In this document: positions 1-10,802 of the stretch, piece by piece | Position numbering within the stretch: the first letter of the stretch is position 1 | Layout of the letters: every line of letters starts with the position of its first letter | Source: Roseovarius mucosus DSM 17069 | GTDB taxonomy: Bacteria > Pseudomonadota > Alphaproteobacteria > Rhodobacterales > Rhodobacteraceae | NCBI RefSeq assembly: GCF_000768555.3 | Contig: NZ_KN293991.1 | Span: 310,001-374,000 of the forward strand | Direction: 5' to 3' | Length of the DNA: 64,000 nucleotides | The notes under the pieces: model-generated | What the model saw: only the letters and a program-made list of their open reading frames with translations | The model's database searches: none | What the model was told of the DNA's origin: nothing | Made by a program: the position numbers and the translations under genes

Positions 1-408
1 ACCTTTCTGCCCGCGCTGACCCTCGTTCTGGTCGTGACCGCGCATATGATGCGCATGACGCGGGCGGCGATCATCAACCTTCTGGCTTCGCCCTATATCG
101 AAATGGCCCGACTCAAGGGCGCACCGCCCTGGAAGGTTATCGTAAAACACGCCCTGCCCAATGCCTGGGCACCGATCATCAACGTGGTGGCGCTCAACCT
201 TGCTTATCTCATCACCGGGGTCGTGCTGGTTGAGGTGGTCTTTGTCTATCCGGGAATCGGTCAGGCGCTGGTCGATGCAGTCAGCAAACGGGATTTCCCC
301 GTAGTTCAGGCCTGCTGTCTGATCTTTGCCGCCACTTTCATCCTGCTCAATCTGGCGGCGGATGTGGGGTCAATTCTGACCAACCCGCGCCTGCGGCATC
401 CGAAGTAA
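1..408 (+). CDS. ABC transporter permease, DppB type (5' end cut by window edge)
   Basis: Inner-membrane permease subunit of a peptide/nickel-type ABC importer. The reading frame is already open at base 1, so only the last 135 or so residues are present. It carries the EAA-loop region typical of this family (ASPYIEMARLKGAP, then HALPNAW), which docks onto the ATPase, followed by two hydrophobic membrane segments. The DppC-type permease starts 12 bases downstream and the double ATPase follows, so this is the first visible gene of an operon whose binding protein presumably lies to the left of the window. The substrate cannot be read from this fragment. Confidence 0.9.
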   Translation, partial: TFLPALTLVLVVTAHMMRMTRAAIINLLASPYIEMARLKGAPPWKVIVKHALPNAWAPIINVVALNLAYLITGVVLVEVVFVYPGIGQALVDAVSKRDFPVVQACCLIFAATFILLNLAADVGSILTNPRLRHPK

Positions 409-420
409 GGGGTTAGAGAC

Positions 421-1659
421 ATGAGCCTATTCGTCATCGCCTACTACACCCTGCTGCTCGGTGCCTCTTGCCTTGCGGCGTATTTCAACAAGCGGTCAGC
501 CTTTCTGCTGCTCTTTTCCCTGACATTGGTGTCCTTTGTGCTGGGCATCATTGGTGGCGTGTCCGCGTTGCGGATCGTGGCCATTCTGGCCGGCCTCTTG
601 GCGCTGTCGGCCATGGTGTCCTATGCCTTCCGCGAGTTTCTGATTGCCATCGCGTCCAGGAACCTTGCCAAGGAACTGCGCACCGCGCCGCTGACGGCCG
701 CCTTTGGCATGTTCGTGATCTTTACCGTGGCCGTAGCGGGAATCTTTGCCCCGCTCATTGCGCCCCATGGCGAAGCAGAGGTGATCACCTCTGCCTTCGC
801 CCCGGCGGATGCAAACATGCTGCTTGGGGCGGATCAACTGGGCCGCGATATCTTTAGCCGGTTGGTTTACGGCGCGCGAAATACAGTGGCTCTGGCCTTG
901 GCGGGCACGGTCATGGCCTTTCTGCTGGGGGCGCTTGCCGGTCTCATGGCGGCCACTTCGGGCGGCTGGTTCGATCAGTTTCTCGCGCGGACATCGGATG
1001 TGATCATGTCGATCCCGTCGCTGATCTTTGCCCTGCTGATGCTGTCGATCTTTGGCGGCGATCTTGCGAATGATACCACCAGCTTTTGGTTGCTTTCGGC
1101 GTTTACCGGGATCACGGGCCTTTTGCTCGTCTCGGCGATTGCAGAGCGTAGCCTCATGGCTTGGGTGATCGGCCTTGCGGTCCTTGTGGGGGTTGCGGCA
1201 ATGTTTGGCGGCTTTATGCTGACGATCTTCAACCCGTCCGAGATCATCCTCATTCTGGTGGTCGCGGTGATCTATAGCCCGCGTGTGTTTCGCCTGACGC
1301 GGGCCGTGGCGGGCAATGTGGTGGTGATGGATTACATCGAGGCCGCGAAACTGCGGGGCGAGCGCAAGTGGTATCTCATACGTCGTGAAATCCTGCCCAA
1401 TTCCACAGCCCCTTTGATCGCCGAATTCGGTCTTGAATTCTGCTTTGTGTTCCTGCTCATCGCGGGGCTGTCGTTCCTTGGGCTTGGCATTCAGCCGCCC
1501 ACCGCCGACTGGGGCTCGATGGTGCGTGAAAACGCAACGCTGATCTCATTCGGCGACATCACCCCGCTCATCCCTGCTGCGGCCATCGCGCTATTGACGG
1601 TTGCGGTCAATTTCGTGGTGGACTGGATGCTCTACCGCTCCTCCGGCCTGAAGGTGTGA
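421..1659 (+). CDS. ABC transporter permease, DppC type, with extra membrane segments
   Basis: Second permease of the peptide-type importer. At 412 residues it is about 100 longer than a usual DppC (around 300). The canonical start of the family (membrane helix ending APLIAPHG) only begins near residue 92. Residues 1-85 form an additional hydrophobic N-terminal region. A second addition, roughly residues 214-274, is inserted inside the permease domain between the MSIPSLIFALLML helix and the IYSPRVFRLTR segment. The EAA loop (YIEAAKLRGERKW) and the C-terminal helix (GLSFLGLGIQPP) are intact. It lies 12 bases after the DppB-type gene and 4 bases before the ATPase gene. Confidence 0.9.
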   Translation: MSLFVIAYYTLLLGASCLAAYFNKRSAFLLLFSLTLVSFVLGIIGGVSALRIVAILAGLLALSAMVSYAFREFLIAIASRNLAKELRTAPLTAAFGMFVIFTVAVAGIFAPLIAPHGEAEVITSAFAPADANMLLGADQLGRDIFSRLVYGARNTVALALAGTVMAFLLGALAGLMAATSGGWFDQFLARTSDVIMSIPSLIFALLMLSIFGGDLANDTTSFWLLSAFTGITGLLLVSAIAERSLMAWVIGLAVLVGVAAMFGGFMLTIFNPSEIILILVVAVIYSPRVFRLTRAVAGNVVVMDYIEAAKLRGERKWYLIRREILPNSTAPLIAEFGLEFCFVFLLIAGLSFLGLGIQPPTADWGSMVRENATLISFGDITPLIPAAAIALLTVAVNFVVDWMLYRSSGLKV

Positions 1660-1663
1660 CCCC

Positions 1664-3355
<1,692 letters not shown>

Positions 3356-3357
3356 AA

Positions 3358-3396
3358 ATGATCATGGCGCGGAGGGGTCTCCCTCCGCGTGATCAT
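3358..3396 (+). terminator. Long inverted repeat after the ABC operon (terminator-like)
   Basis: The sequence reads ATGATCA-TGG-CGCGGAGGG-GTCT-CCCTCCGCG-TGATCAT, a 16-bp stem interrupted only by a three-base bulge and closed by four bases. It starts 3 bases after the ATPase stop codon. No T-run follows on the plus strand, so it may act as a stabilising or Rho-assisted 3' end rather than a classical intrinsic terminator. It may also serve the convergent small gene ending at 3425. Confidence 0.6.
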
Positions 3397-3424
3397 ATGC
3401 GCAGAGTCTTCGGATCGTGTGGCG

Positions 3425-3544
3425 TTAAAGGATCGCCATAGCGGACAGCACGAATGTGCCAATGATCGCGCCATAGACGATCATCACAGCCTGCCAAGAG
3501 GCACTATGCGCGCGCAGTTCGCGGTTCAATTCATCGCGGGTCAT
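3425..3544 (-). CDS. Small single-pass membrane protein (39 aa), unknown function
   Basis: A 39-residue frame starting MTRDELNREL, with a charged N-terminal helix and one hydrophobic segment (AVMIVYGAIIGTFVLSAMAIL) ending at the C-terminus. The start is supported by GGAGG about seven bases upstream. The frame continues upstream for another 57 codons, but that part shows no family features and no better ribosome site, so the short form is preferred. I do not recognise the protein. Its size and layout fit a small inner-membrane regulatory or accessory peptide. It faces the ABC operon convergently. Confidence 0.55.
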   Translation of the reverse strand: MTRDELNRELRAHSASWQAVMIVYGAIIGTFVLSAMAIL

Positions 3545-3764
3545 CGGCTTGCCTCCATTATAGCGTTGCGTCCCCGGATCGCTCTCACGATCACAGGGCG
3601 CACATAATTGATTTATGGATTTGCACAATGGGCAATCTGTCGAAAATCCATGCATTTGCAGCATGCCACCTGCCCGATTTTCACATATCAAGAGATTGCG
3701 AAGGATCAGTGCCAAAAGCGACGTTTGCAGAGGCTGCGCGCACGGTCCCGTGGTTCGCCGCGCG
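3545..3764. other. Intergenic region, no gene seen
   Basis: 220 bases between two minus-strand genes. Overlapping plus-strand frames exist but have no family similarity and no plausible ribosome sites. It presumably holds the promoter of the 39-residue membrane protein. I see no tRNA, riboswitch or convincing hairpin. Confidence 0.5.
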
Positions 3765-4166
3765 CTACTCTGGGAATCGCGCCTCGCATTGCTGAACCTG
3801 AATCTGCGCCTGCTTTCTCAGTTGCGGGAGCATCTTCTGGTAATCCGCCAGCTTGCGGCGTTCCTCAGAGACATCAATCGCAACCGGCGTGGTTTGGGTG
3901 CGATACTGCGTGGACGGGCACGGATAGGGCAGCACGATGTTGCGGTAGGGGTCGTTGCGATAACAGGTCGACGTGACCGTGTAGGGCACCGTTTGCGTGT
4001 GCAGCGCATAACCGCGTGCGATATTCCCTTGTGCCGTTGCAATCGCAGTTTCAACGCTGCGATAATCCTGCGTGGCCCCGGCGATACATTGCTCGCGTGG
4101 CGTTGCACAGGCAGCGAGCAAGCCGAGAGAGCCGATAATCGTCAAAGAAGCCAAGCGGATGCTCAT
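3765..4166 (-). CDS. Predicted lipoprotein, unknown function
   Basis: A 133-residue exported protein. Its N-terminus ([23 protein letters not shown]) is a lipoprotein signal with lipobox LAAC, so the mature protein should begin at the cysteine near residue 20 and be lipid-anchored. The mature part has two further cysteine-containing regions, a Tyr/Thr/Pro-rich stretch, and a C-terminal helix rich in Glu, Gln and Lys. A longer frame up to 4229 exists, but the signal peptide fixes the start at 4166. It lies 52 bases downstream of the TlpA-like gene, so co-transcription is possible. I do not recognise a named family. Confidence 0.75.
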   Translation of the reverse strand: MSIRLASLTIIGSLGLLAACATPREQCIAGATQDYRSVETAIATAQGNIARGYALHTQTVPYTVTSTCYRNDPYRNIVLPYPCPSTQYRTQTTPVAIDVSEERRKLADYQKMLPQLRKQAQIQVQQCEARFPE

Positions 4167-4218
4167 TGCGGGATACCTTTCTGTAATCCCTGACCCTACC
4201 CACAATTCGGCCTCAAGC

Positions 4219-4785
4219 TCAACTGCCACTAGCGTTTGTCACCAACGCCCCGATGATCGCCTTGGCGCTCTCGGAATCCCAATGGGCATCCCCTTGCAGG
4301 CGGGCGATTTCGTGACCCTCGGGATCGAGGATCACGGTGATGGGCAGGCCAAAGACACCCATCGTGCGGGCGAGGGCGCTCTTGGGGTCGGTGTGCAGCG
4401 GCAGGTTGTCGACGCCGATCTCGTCAAAGAACTTGGCCATCGCCGTCGGTGCGTTGCGGCCTGTGGCGATGGTGACGACCTCGAATTTCTCGCTTTGCAT
4501 CTCGCGTTGCAGGTTCGAGAGCGTCGGCATCTCTGCCCGGCAGGGGGCGCACCATGTCGCCCAGAAGTTCAGCAGGACATACCGCCCTTGAAAATCGGCC
4601 AGCGTGCCGGTGCTGCCATCGGCGCGGGTGTATTCGGTCAGGGGCACGGCGGCGGGCTGCGTATGGAAATTCAGTTTCTTCATGTCGCCGTCGCGCAGCG
4701 CCTCGAGCGCGGCTGTATCGGCCATGGCAGTATTTGCACCAAGGGCCACGGCCATATAAAGGACGATCTGACGAATGATTTTCAT
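4219..4785 (-). CDS. TlpA-family thiol:disulfide oxidoreductase
   Basis: Exported thioredoxin-like protein of 188 residues with an N-terminal signal/anchor ([22 protein letters not shown]) and a redox-active WCAPC motif inside [15 protein letters not shown]. The later cis-proline region reads [13 protein letters not shown]. It should act in the periplasm as a reductant or in cytochrome c/disulfide maintenance. The start has GGAGGG just upstream. The start codon is only 24 bases from that of divergent argH, so the promoters of the two genes must overlap or lie within each other's 5' ends. Confidence 0.9.
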   Translation of the reverse strand: MKIIRQIVLYMAVALGANTAMADTAALEALRDGDMKKLNFHTQPAAVPLTEYTRADGSTGTLADFQGRYVLLNFWATWCAPCRAEMPTLSNLQREMQSEKFEVVTIATGRNAPTAMAKFFDEIGVDNLPLHTDPKSALARTMGVFGLPITVILDPEGHEIARLQGDAHWDSESAKAIIGALVTNASGS

Positions 4786-4809
4786 AATTCCCTCCGAAGG
4801 GCCAAAGAC

Positions 4810-6201
4810 ATGACTGACAAGACCTCGAACCAGATGTGGGGTGGCCGCTTTGCCGCCGGGCCGGATGCGATCATGGAGGCAATTAATGCCTCGATCTCAT
4901 TCGACAAGCGGATGGCGGCACAGGATATCGCCGGCTCGAGGGCCCATGCCGCGATGTTGGCGGCGACAGGTATTGTCAGTGATAGTGATGCAGCGGCGAT
5001 GAGGGAAGGCCTGCTCACGGTCTTGTCAGAGATCGAGGCGGGCAAGTTTCAGTTTTCGACCGCGCTTGAGGATATTCACATGAATGTTGAGGCGCGGCTC
5101 AAGGATTTGATCGGCGCACCGGCGGGGCGTCTTCATACCGGGCGTAGCCGCAATGATCAGGTGGCAACCGATTTCCGGCTCTGGGTGCGCGACCAACTGG
5201 ATGCGGTCGATCAGGCGTTGCAGGCATTGATGCGCGCCCTTCTGGCGCAGGCAGAGGCGGGGGCGGATTGGGTCATGCCGGGCTTCACCCATCTGCAAAC
5301 TGCGCAGCCGGTGACATGGGGGCATCACATGATGGCCTATGTCGAGATGTTTGGCCGCGACCTGAGTCGTGTGCGCGATGCGCGCGCGCGCATGAACGAA
5401 TGCCCTCTTGGCGCGGCGGCGCTGGCGGGCACGTCCTTTCCGATTGACCGTGACATGACAGCCAAGGCATTGGGCTTTGACCGTCCCTGCGCCAATTCGC
5501 TCGACGCGGTCAGTGACCGGGATTTCGCGCTGGAGTTTCTGGGCGCGGCCAGCATCTGCGCGATGCATCTCAGCCGCTTTGCCGAAGAACTGGTGATCTG
5601 GTCCTCGGCGCAGTTCCGGTTCGTGGCGCTGTCGGATCGATTCTCGACCGGGTCGAGCATCATGCCGCAGAAGAAGAACCCCGATGCGGCAGAACTGATC
5701 CGCGCCAAGGTGGGGCGGATTTTCGGGGCCAATGTGGCGCTGATGATGGTCATGAAAGGCCTGCCACTGGCGTATTCCAAGGACATGCAGGAAGACAAGG
5801 AACAGGTCTTTGATGCCGCCGACAACCTGATGCTGGCCTTGGCCGCGATGGAAGGCATGGTGCGCGACATGGCGGCGCGCACGGATAATCTCGAGGCGGC
5901 GGCCGGCTCTGGCTTCTCGACGGCCACGGATTTGGCGGATTGGCTGGTGCGGGTGCTCGATATGCCTTTCCGCGAGGCGCATCATGTGACGGGCGCGCTG
6001 GTGGCCAAGGCCGAGGCCAAGGGCTGTGATCTGCCCGACCTCAGCCTGAGCGAGATGCAGGAGGTACATGGCGAAATCACCGCAGCGGTCTATGATGTTC
6101 TGGGCGTGCATAATTCGGTGGCCTCACGGGTCAGCTATGGCGGCACGGCGCCCGCGCAGGTGCGGGCGCAGGTGGCGCGCTGGAAGGAGCGGTTGGGATG
6201 A
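4810..6201 (+). CDS. argH: Argininosuccinate lyase
   Basis: Last step of arginine synthesis: argininosuccinate to arginine plus fumarate. The 463 residues match the family length. The fumarase/aspartase superfamily signature [11 protein letters not shown] is present, as are TGRSRNDQ and the early MWGGRF motif. The start at 4810 ([14 protein letters not shown]) is preferred over a much longer upstream frame because it matches the family N-terminus and has GAAGGG upstream; the upstream part is antisense to tlpA. The gene's stop overlaps the start of the small lipoprotein gene as ATGA. Confidence 0.97.
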   Translation: MTDKTSNQMWGGRFAAGPDAIMEAINASISFDKRMAAQDIAGSRAHAAMLAATGIVSDSDAAAMREGLLTVLSEIEAGKFQFSTALEDIHMNVEARLKDLIGAPAGRLHTGRSRNDQVATDFRLWVRDQLDAVDQALQALMRALLAQAEAGADWVMPGFTHLQTAQPVTWGHHMMAYVEMFGRDLSRVRDARARMNECPLGAAALAGTSFPIDRDMTAKALGFDRPCANSLDAVSDRDFALEFLGAASICAMHLSRFAEELVIWSSAQFRFVALSDRFSTGSSIMPQKKNPDAAELIRAKVGRIFGANVALMMVMKGLPLAYSKDMQEDKEQVFDAADNLMLALAAMEGMVRDMAARTDNLEAAAGSGFSTATDLADWLVRVLDMPFREAHHVTGALVAKAEAKGCDLPDLSLSEMQEVHGEITAAVYDVLGVHNSVASRVSYGGTAPAQVRAQVARWKERLG

Positions 6202-6383
6202 TTCTACGCATGGCTTTTGCTCTTCTGAGCCTCGCGGTGCTGGCGGGCTGTGGTGTCGATGGAGAGCCGGTGCGCCCGACGGCGGGTGTGAACGTGGGCG
6301 TAGGCACACATGGCGTCAATGTCGGCGTGGGTGGCGGTGTGCGCGTGGGCGGTGTCAATGTCGGCGTCGGGGTAGGCCTGTGA
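6198..6383 (+). CDS. Small glycine/valine-repeat lipoprotein
   Basis: A 61-residue protein with a lipoprotein signal (lipobox LAGC, cysteine near residue 18). The mature part is almost wholly built from repeated VNVGVG-type units alternating with GG and THG spacers. It overlaps argH by ATGA and the next gene by GTGA, so it is translationally coupled to both. I associate small lipoproteins in this position with Rhodobacterales. Function is unknown; the repeats could form a short beta structure at the membrane. Confidence 0.7.
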   Translation: MILRMAFALLSLAVLAGCGVDGEPVRPTAGVNVGVGTHGVNVGVGGGVRVGGVNVGVGVGL

Positions 6384-6700
6384 GATGGGTCTTTGCCGCT
6401 CTGGCCATCTGGGGCGCCATCCACCCGATGTATTGGTTCCTGCAATGGTTCGGGCAGAATGGCTATGACCTGATGGGCATGGTCGATGCCTGGCATGCCA
6501 ATGCCGCGAGTTCGGGCCTTGTATGGGATCTGACCATTGCCGCCGTGGCGCTGACGGTCTGGGTAATCGTCGAGGCGGTGCAGAACCGGCACTGGCTGGG
6601 CCTGATTGTCATTCCGGCGACCTTTTGCATCGGGGTGAGTTGCGGTTTGCCGCTCTATCTGTTCTTGCGGGCGTCGCGCGGTGATGCGCGCGGGATTTGA
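6380..6700 (+). CDS. DUF2834-like membrane protein
   Basis: A 106-residue integral membrane protein with three hydrophobic stretches (WVFAALAIWGAIHPMYWFL, LTIAAVALTVWVIVEAV, LIVIPATFCIGVSCGLPLYLFL). The HPMYWF and VWDLTIAAVALTVWV parts resemble DUF2834. The start is GTG at 6380, in a GTGA overlap with the lipoprotein stop; no ATG exists in frame nearby. Function is unknown. It is coupled to argH and precedes lysA by 36 bases. Confidence 0.75.
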   Translation: MRWVFAALAIWGAIHPMYWFLQWFGQNGYDLMGMVDAWHANAASSGLVWDLTIAAVALTVWVIVEAVQNRHWLGLIVIPATFCIGVSCGLPLYLFLRASRGDARGI

Positions 6701-6720
6701 GTATTTTTGGAACGATGAAA
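6699..6720. other. Recurring intergenic motif (gagtatttttgg...gatgaa)
   Basis: The 22 bases right after the DUF2834 stop read GAGTATTTTTGG AACGATGAAA. A related copy lies at 62327-62350 after ytoQ, with about 15 of 21 aligned positions identical. I recognise this as a motif often seen after genes in Rhodobacterales; its role is unknown to me. It does not form a hairpin by itself. Confidence 0.45.
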
Positions 6721-6736
6721 CGGGGCGAAACGGCGC

Positions 6737-8002
6737 GTGGATCATTTTCTCTATCATAACGGCGTGCTGCACGCCGAAGACGTGCCTCTCTCGGAGATCG
6801 CCGAAGCGGTCGGCACGCCCTTCTATTGCTATTCCACCGCAACGCTGACCCGGCATTTCCGCCTGTTTGACGAGGCGCTGGCGGGCATGGATCATCTGGT
6901 CTGTTACGCCATGAAAGCCGCGAGCAATCAGGCGATTCTCAAGACGCTGGCGGCTTTGGGCGCTGGCATGGATGTGGTTTCGGGCGGGGAATATGCGCGG
7001 GCCAAGGCGGCGGGCGTGCCGGGTGAGCGGATCGTGTTCTCGGGCGTGGGCAAGACGCGGGACGAGATGCGGCAGGCGCTTATCGGCGGTATCCGGCAAT
7101 TCAACGTCGAGAGCGAGCCGGAAATGGTGGCGCTCAACGCCGTGGCGCTGGAATTGGGCGTTCGCGCACCAATCACCATCCGGGTCAATCCCGATGTGGA
7201 TGCCAAGACCCATGCCAAGATTGCCACCGGCAAGAGTGAGAACAAATTTGGCATTCCGATCGCGCGCGCGCGCGAAGTCTATGCGCAGGCAGCCGCGCTG
7301 CCGGGGCTGGAGGTGATCGGGATTGACGTGCACATCGGCAGTCAGCTGACCGAATTGGCGCCTTTCCGCCTTGCCTATGAAAAGGTCGCGGAACTGACGC
7401 AGGTGTTGCGCGCCGATGGCCATGACATCCGCCGCCTTGATCTGGGGGGCGGTCTGGGCATTCCCTACACCCGCTCGAACGAGGCGCCGCCTTTGCCCAC
7501 GGAATACGGCGCGCTGATCCGCGAGGTGCTGGGGCATCTGGGCTGTGAGATCGAGATCGAGCCGGGGCGATTGATTGCTGGCAATGCCGGGATTTTGGTT
7601 GCCCGTGTGATCTATGTGAAATCCGGCGAGGGGCGGGATTTCCTGATCCTCGATGCCGCGATGAATGACCTCATCCGCCCGGCAATGTATGACGCGCATC
7701 ACGACATCGTGCCGCTGGTCGAGGCAGCGCCCGGTGTCGAGCAACAGCCCTATGATGTGGTGGGGCCGGTTTGCGAATCGGGCGATACCTTTGCCAAGGG
7801 GCGGATGCTGCCGCCGCTGGCCGAGGGCGATCTGGTGGCGTTTCGCAGTGCCGGCGCTTATGGCGCGGTGATGTCGAGCGAGTATAACACGCGGCCTCTG
7901 GTGCCCGAAGTTCTGGTGCATGGGCGTGACTTTGCCGTGATCCGGAGCAGACCGACCTTTGACGAAATGATAAATCGCGATACCATCCCCGAATGGCTCT
8001 GA
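6737..8002 (+). CDS. lysA: Diaminopimelate decarboxylase
   Basis: PLP enzyme of lysine synthesis that decarboxylates meso-diaminopimelate. It has 421 residues, the normal family length. The PLP lysine lies in CYAMKAASN (Lys60). The glycine-rich phosphate loop is LGGGLGIPY, and the active-site cysteine is in GPVCESGD. The start is GTG at 6737. It belongs to the argH string, following the DUF2834 gene by 36 bases. The stop is 4 bases before the TIGR02302 frame. Confidence 0.96.
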   Translation: MDHFLYHNGVLHAEDVPLSEIAEAVGTPFYCYSTATLTRHFRLFDEALAGMDHLVCYAMKAASNQAILKTLAALGAGMDVVSGGEYARAKAAGVPGERIVFSGVGKTRDEMRQALIGGIRQFNVESEPEMVALNAVALELGVRAPITIRVNPDVDAKTHAKIATGKSENKFGIPIARAREVYAQAAALPGLEVIGIDVHIGSQLTELAPFRLAYEKVAELTQVLRADGHDIRRLDLGGGLGIPYTRSNEAPPLPTEYGALIREVLGHLGCEIEIEPGRLIAGNAGILVARVIYVKSGEGRDFLILDAAMNDLIRPAMYDAHHDIVPLVEAAPGVEQQPYDVVGPVCESGDTFAKGRMLPPLAEGDLVAFRSAGAYGAVMSSEYNTRPLVPEVLVHGRDFAVIRSRPTFDEMINRDTIPEWL

Positions 8003-8006
8003 CGCG

Positions 8007-10640
8007 ATGGGCGCGCGGGGCCGGGATGAGGTGCCGCGCATGGCTGCGAGCGAAAACCCCCTGAAGATGCTGAGCGCGCGCTTGCGGCGTCCGCTCCTGC
8101 TGACATGGGCGGGGTTGATTGCCGAACGTCTGGTGCGCGCGTTCTGGCCGGTCTGGAGTGTGATTGCGGCGGGCGCGGCGGCGCTCATGCTGGGGCTTCA
8201 CGATATGGCCGCGGTCGAGGTGGTGTGGGGCGCAGGCATGCTGGGCGTGCTCGCGGTCCTTGTCTTTGGCGTGTTGGGCTTGGCCCGGTTCCGTTTTCCA
8301 CGTCGGGCCGAGGCACTGGCGCGGCTCGACGATGCCATGCCGGGCAGGCCGCTGGCAGCACTTGGCGATGTGCAGGCGATTGGCGCAGGCGATGCCGGGT
8401 CGGCGGCGCTCTGGCGGGCGCATCAGGCGCGGATGGCGGCACGGGCGGCGCAGGCGCGCGCGGTCGAGCCGGATTTGCGACTGTCGCGGCAGGATCCTTT
8501 CGGGTTGCGCTATATTGCACTTCTCGCGCTCATCGTGGCGCTCCTCTTCGGCTCGGTCTGGCGTGCGGGATCGGTGGCGCAAATGGTGCCGGGCGGCGGT
8601 GCGGCGGCGCTGGCCTCTGGTCCGACATGGGAAGGCTGGATAGAGCCGCCCGCCTACACAGGCCTCCCGAGCCTATATCTGGCCGATCAAGATACAGTGA
8701 TTGAGGTGCCGGAAAGAAGCAGGATCACTCTGCGGTTCTACGGCGAAGTGGGCGCCCTCAGCCTCACAGAAACCCTATCGGCTGAGGGTTCAGAGACCCC
8801 AAGCACCGATCCCGAGCAGCAATTCGAGGTCGCGCGAACCGGTGAGATGCGGATTGAAGGGCCCGGTGGCCGTGCATGGACGGTTCAGGCCCTCGCTGAT
8901 AAGGCACCGGCGGTCGAGGTGGTGGAGCGCGAGGCGCGCACCGCCTTTGATGGGCAGATGAGCCAACCCTTTGCAGCGCGCGATGATTACGGCGTGGTGA
9001 GCGGTGGGGCCGTCTTTGAGCTTGATCTTGCGCGGGTGGATCGGCGGCACGGTCTGGCCATCGAGCCAGAGCCGCGTACGGCGATCCGTCTTGATCTGCC
9101 GATGCCCTTGGCCGGGGATCGGACCGAGTTCACCGAAACGCTGGTCGAAAACCTCTCGGAGCATCCTTGGGCACATTTGCCCGTCACGCTGCGGTTGCAG
9201 GTTGAGGATGCGGCGGGGCAACAGGGACAGTCCGAGCCGTTCGAGATGGCCCTGCCCGCGCGGCGGTTCTTTGACCCGATGGCGGCGGCGGTGATAGAGC
9301 AGCGGCGCGATCTCTTGTGGTCGCGGCAGAACGCGCCGCGCGTCGCTCAGGTGTTGCGGGCTGTGTCCTACAGGCCCGAAGATCGGCTATTCCGCTCTGA
9401 GAAGGCCTATTTGCGGCTGCGGGTCATCATCCGGCAGCTCGAGGCGATGACGCAGAGCGACGGGTTGGACGAGGCCGAGCGTGACGAGATTGCGCAGGCT
9501 CTCTGGGATCTGGGTGTCTTGCTTGAGGATGGCGATCTGGGCGATGCGCTAGAGCGGATGCGCGCCGCGCAAGAGCGGCTGAGCGAGGCGATGAAGAATG
9601 GCGCCAGCGAGGAAGAAATCGCGCGGTTGATGCAGAATTTGCGCGACGCCACGCAGGATTATCTGCGCCAGAAAATGCAACAAGCCGAGCGTGAGAATCC
9701 CGAAGGAAGCGACCAGCGCAGCGCTGAAAACATGATGCAGATGAACCAACAGGATCTGCAGGACATGATGGACCGCATTCAGAAACTGATGGAACAGGGC
9801 CGCTATGCCGAGGCGCAGCAGGCGCTCGAAGAGTTTCAGCAGATGATGGAGAACATGCAGGTCACCCAAGGGCAGGGCCAGCAGGGGCAATCGCCCGGTG
9901 AACAGGCGATGGAAGGGTTGGCCGAGACGCTGCGCGAACAGCAGGGCCTTTCGGATCAGGCATTCCGCGATTTGCAGGAACAGTTCAATCCCGGCGCGCA
10001 ATCGGGCCAGTCGCAGAACAACGAAGGCCGCAGCGGCGGCGAGGGGCGCGGCGAGAGCCATGACGGTCAACAAGGTCAGGGTGGCCAGGGCGGCGAGCAG
10101 CAGGGCCAGGGCGGCGAAGGTCAGCAACAGGCCGAGGACGGTCAAGGTGCCGAAGGGTCATTGGCCGAGCGGCAAGAGGCGCTGCGTCGCGAACTGGAGC
10201 GGCAGAGACAGGGTTTGCCGCAACTCGGCGGAGAGGCCGGAGAGGCTGCGCGAGATGCCTTGGAGCGTGCGGGCCGTGCCATGGAAGGGGCCGAAGAGGC
10301 GCTGCGCAACGATGATCTGGCCGGGGCCATCGACAATCAGGCCGAGGCGATGGAGGCTCTACGCGAAGGGATGCGTAATATGGGCGAGGCGATGGCCGAG
10401 CAACAAAATCCCGGTGGGCAGGGCGATGCCGAAGGTCAGCCAGGGCAGGCACAAGCCGATCCTTTGGGACGCGAAGCGGGCCAGGGCAGACAGGTGGGCA
10501 CACAAGACAATCTCCTGCAGGGCGAGGACGTCTATCGCCGCGCACGCGAGTTGCTGGATGAAATCCGCAAGCGCTCGGGGGAAGGAGAGCGCCCGGATGT
10601 CGAACTCGACTATCTCAAGCGTTTGCTCGAGCGGTTCTGA
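8007..10640 (+). CDS. TIGR02302/DUF4175 family membrane protein
   Basis: An 877-residue protein of unknown function that in Rhodobacterales commonly follows lysA. The N-terminal 180 or so residues contain three hydrophobic segments. The middle is a mixed globular region. From about residue 470 it becomes a long charged coiled-coil region, and around residues 620-740 it is extremely rich in Gly and Gln (repeats such as GQGGEQQGQGGEGQQ). The C-terminus is again helical. The start could be 8007 or the inner Met at 8040 (MAASENPLKM); there is no decisive ribosome site. Topology suggests a membrane anchor with a large extracytoplasmic arm. Confidence 0.85.
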   Translation: MGARGRDEVPRMAASENPLKMLSARLRRPLLLTWAGLIAERLVRAFWPVWSVIAAGAAALMLGLHDMAAVEVVWGAGMLGVLAVLVFGVLGLARFRFPRRAEALARLDDAMPGRPLAALGDVQAIGAGDAGSAALWRAHQARMAARAAQARAVEPDLRLSRQDPFGLRYIALLALIVALLFGSVWRAGSVAQMVPGGGAAALASGPTWEGWIEPPAYTGLPSLYLADQDTVIEVPERSRITLRFYGEVGALSLTETLSAEGSETPSTDPEQQFEVARTGEMRIEGPGGRAWTVQALADKAPAVEVVEREARTAFDGQMSQPFAARDDYGVVSGGAVFELDLARVDRRHGLAIEPEPRTAIRLDLPMPLAGDRTEFTETLVENLSEHPWAHLPVTLRLQVEDAAGQQGQSEPFEMALPARRFFDPMAAAVIEQRRDLLWSRQNAPRVAQVLRAVSYRPEDRLFRSEKAYLRLRVIIRQLEAMTQSDGLDEAERDEIAQALWDLGVLLEDGDLGDALERMRAAQERLSEAMKNGASEEEIARLMQNLRDATQDYLRQKMQQAERENPEGSDQRSAENMMQMNQQDLQDMMDRIQKLMEQGRYAEAQQALEEFQQMMENMQVTQGQGQQGQSPGEQAMEGLAETLREQQGLSDQAFRDLQEQFNPGAQSGQSQNNEGRSGGEGRGESHDGQQGQGGQGGEQQGQGGEGQQQAEDGQGAEGSLAERQEALRRELERQRQGLPQLGGEAGEAARDALERAGRAMEGAEEALRNDDLAGAIDNQAEAMEALREGMRNMGEAMAEQQNPGGQGDAEGQPGQAQADPLGREAGQGRQVGTQDNLLQGEDVYRRARELLDEIRKRSGEGERPDVELDYLKRLLERF

Positions 10641-10802
10641 GGCATGGCCTGAGCGCTCGGCGGTCCAGGCGCGCGGGGAGAGGCCCGAGGTATTTCCCCA
10701 CGCCGCGCAATGGAATTTTCGCAAACATTTTCGGGAATATGCTAAATCCCTGCTCGGGTGCGCGAAAAGGGCCCTGTGTGACAGTTATGAAAAGGGACGG
10801 AA

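Noticed and set aside
4072..4809. Long N-terminal extension of argH
   Set aside because: It is antisense to tlpA and the lipoprotein gene. The family N-terminus and ribosome site place the start at 4810.
7259..7274. GCGCGCGCGC-type simple repeat inside lysA
   Set aside because: It is ordinary alternating GC within a coding region (codons for Ala and Arg), not a distinct element.
6131..8188. A 685-codon antisense frame opposite lysA
   Set aside because: lysA has all its catalytic motifs on the plus strand. The antisense product is Arg/His/Pro-rich with no recognisable domain.
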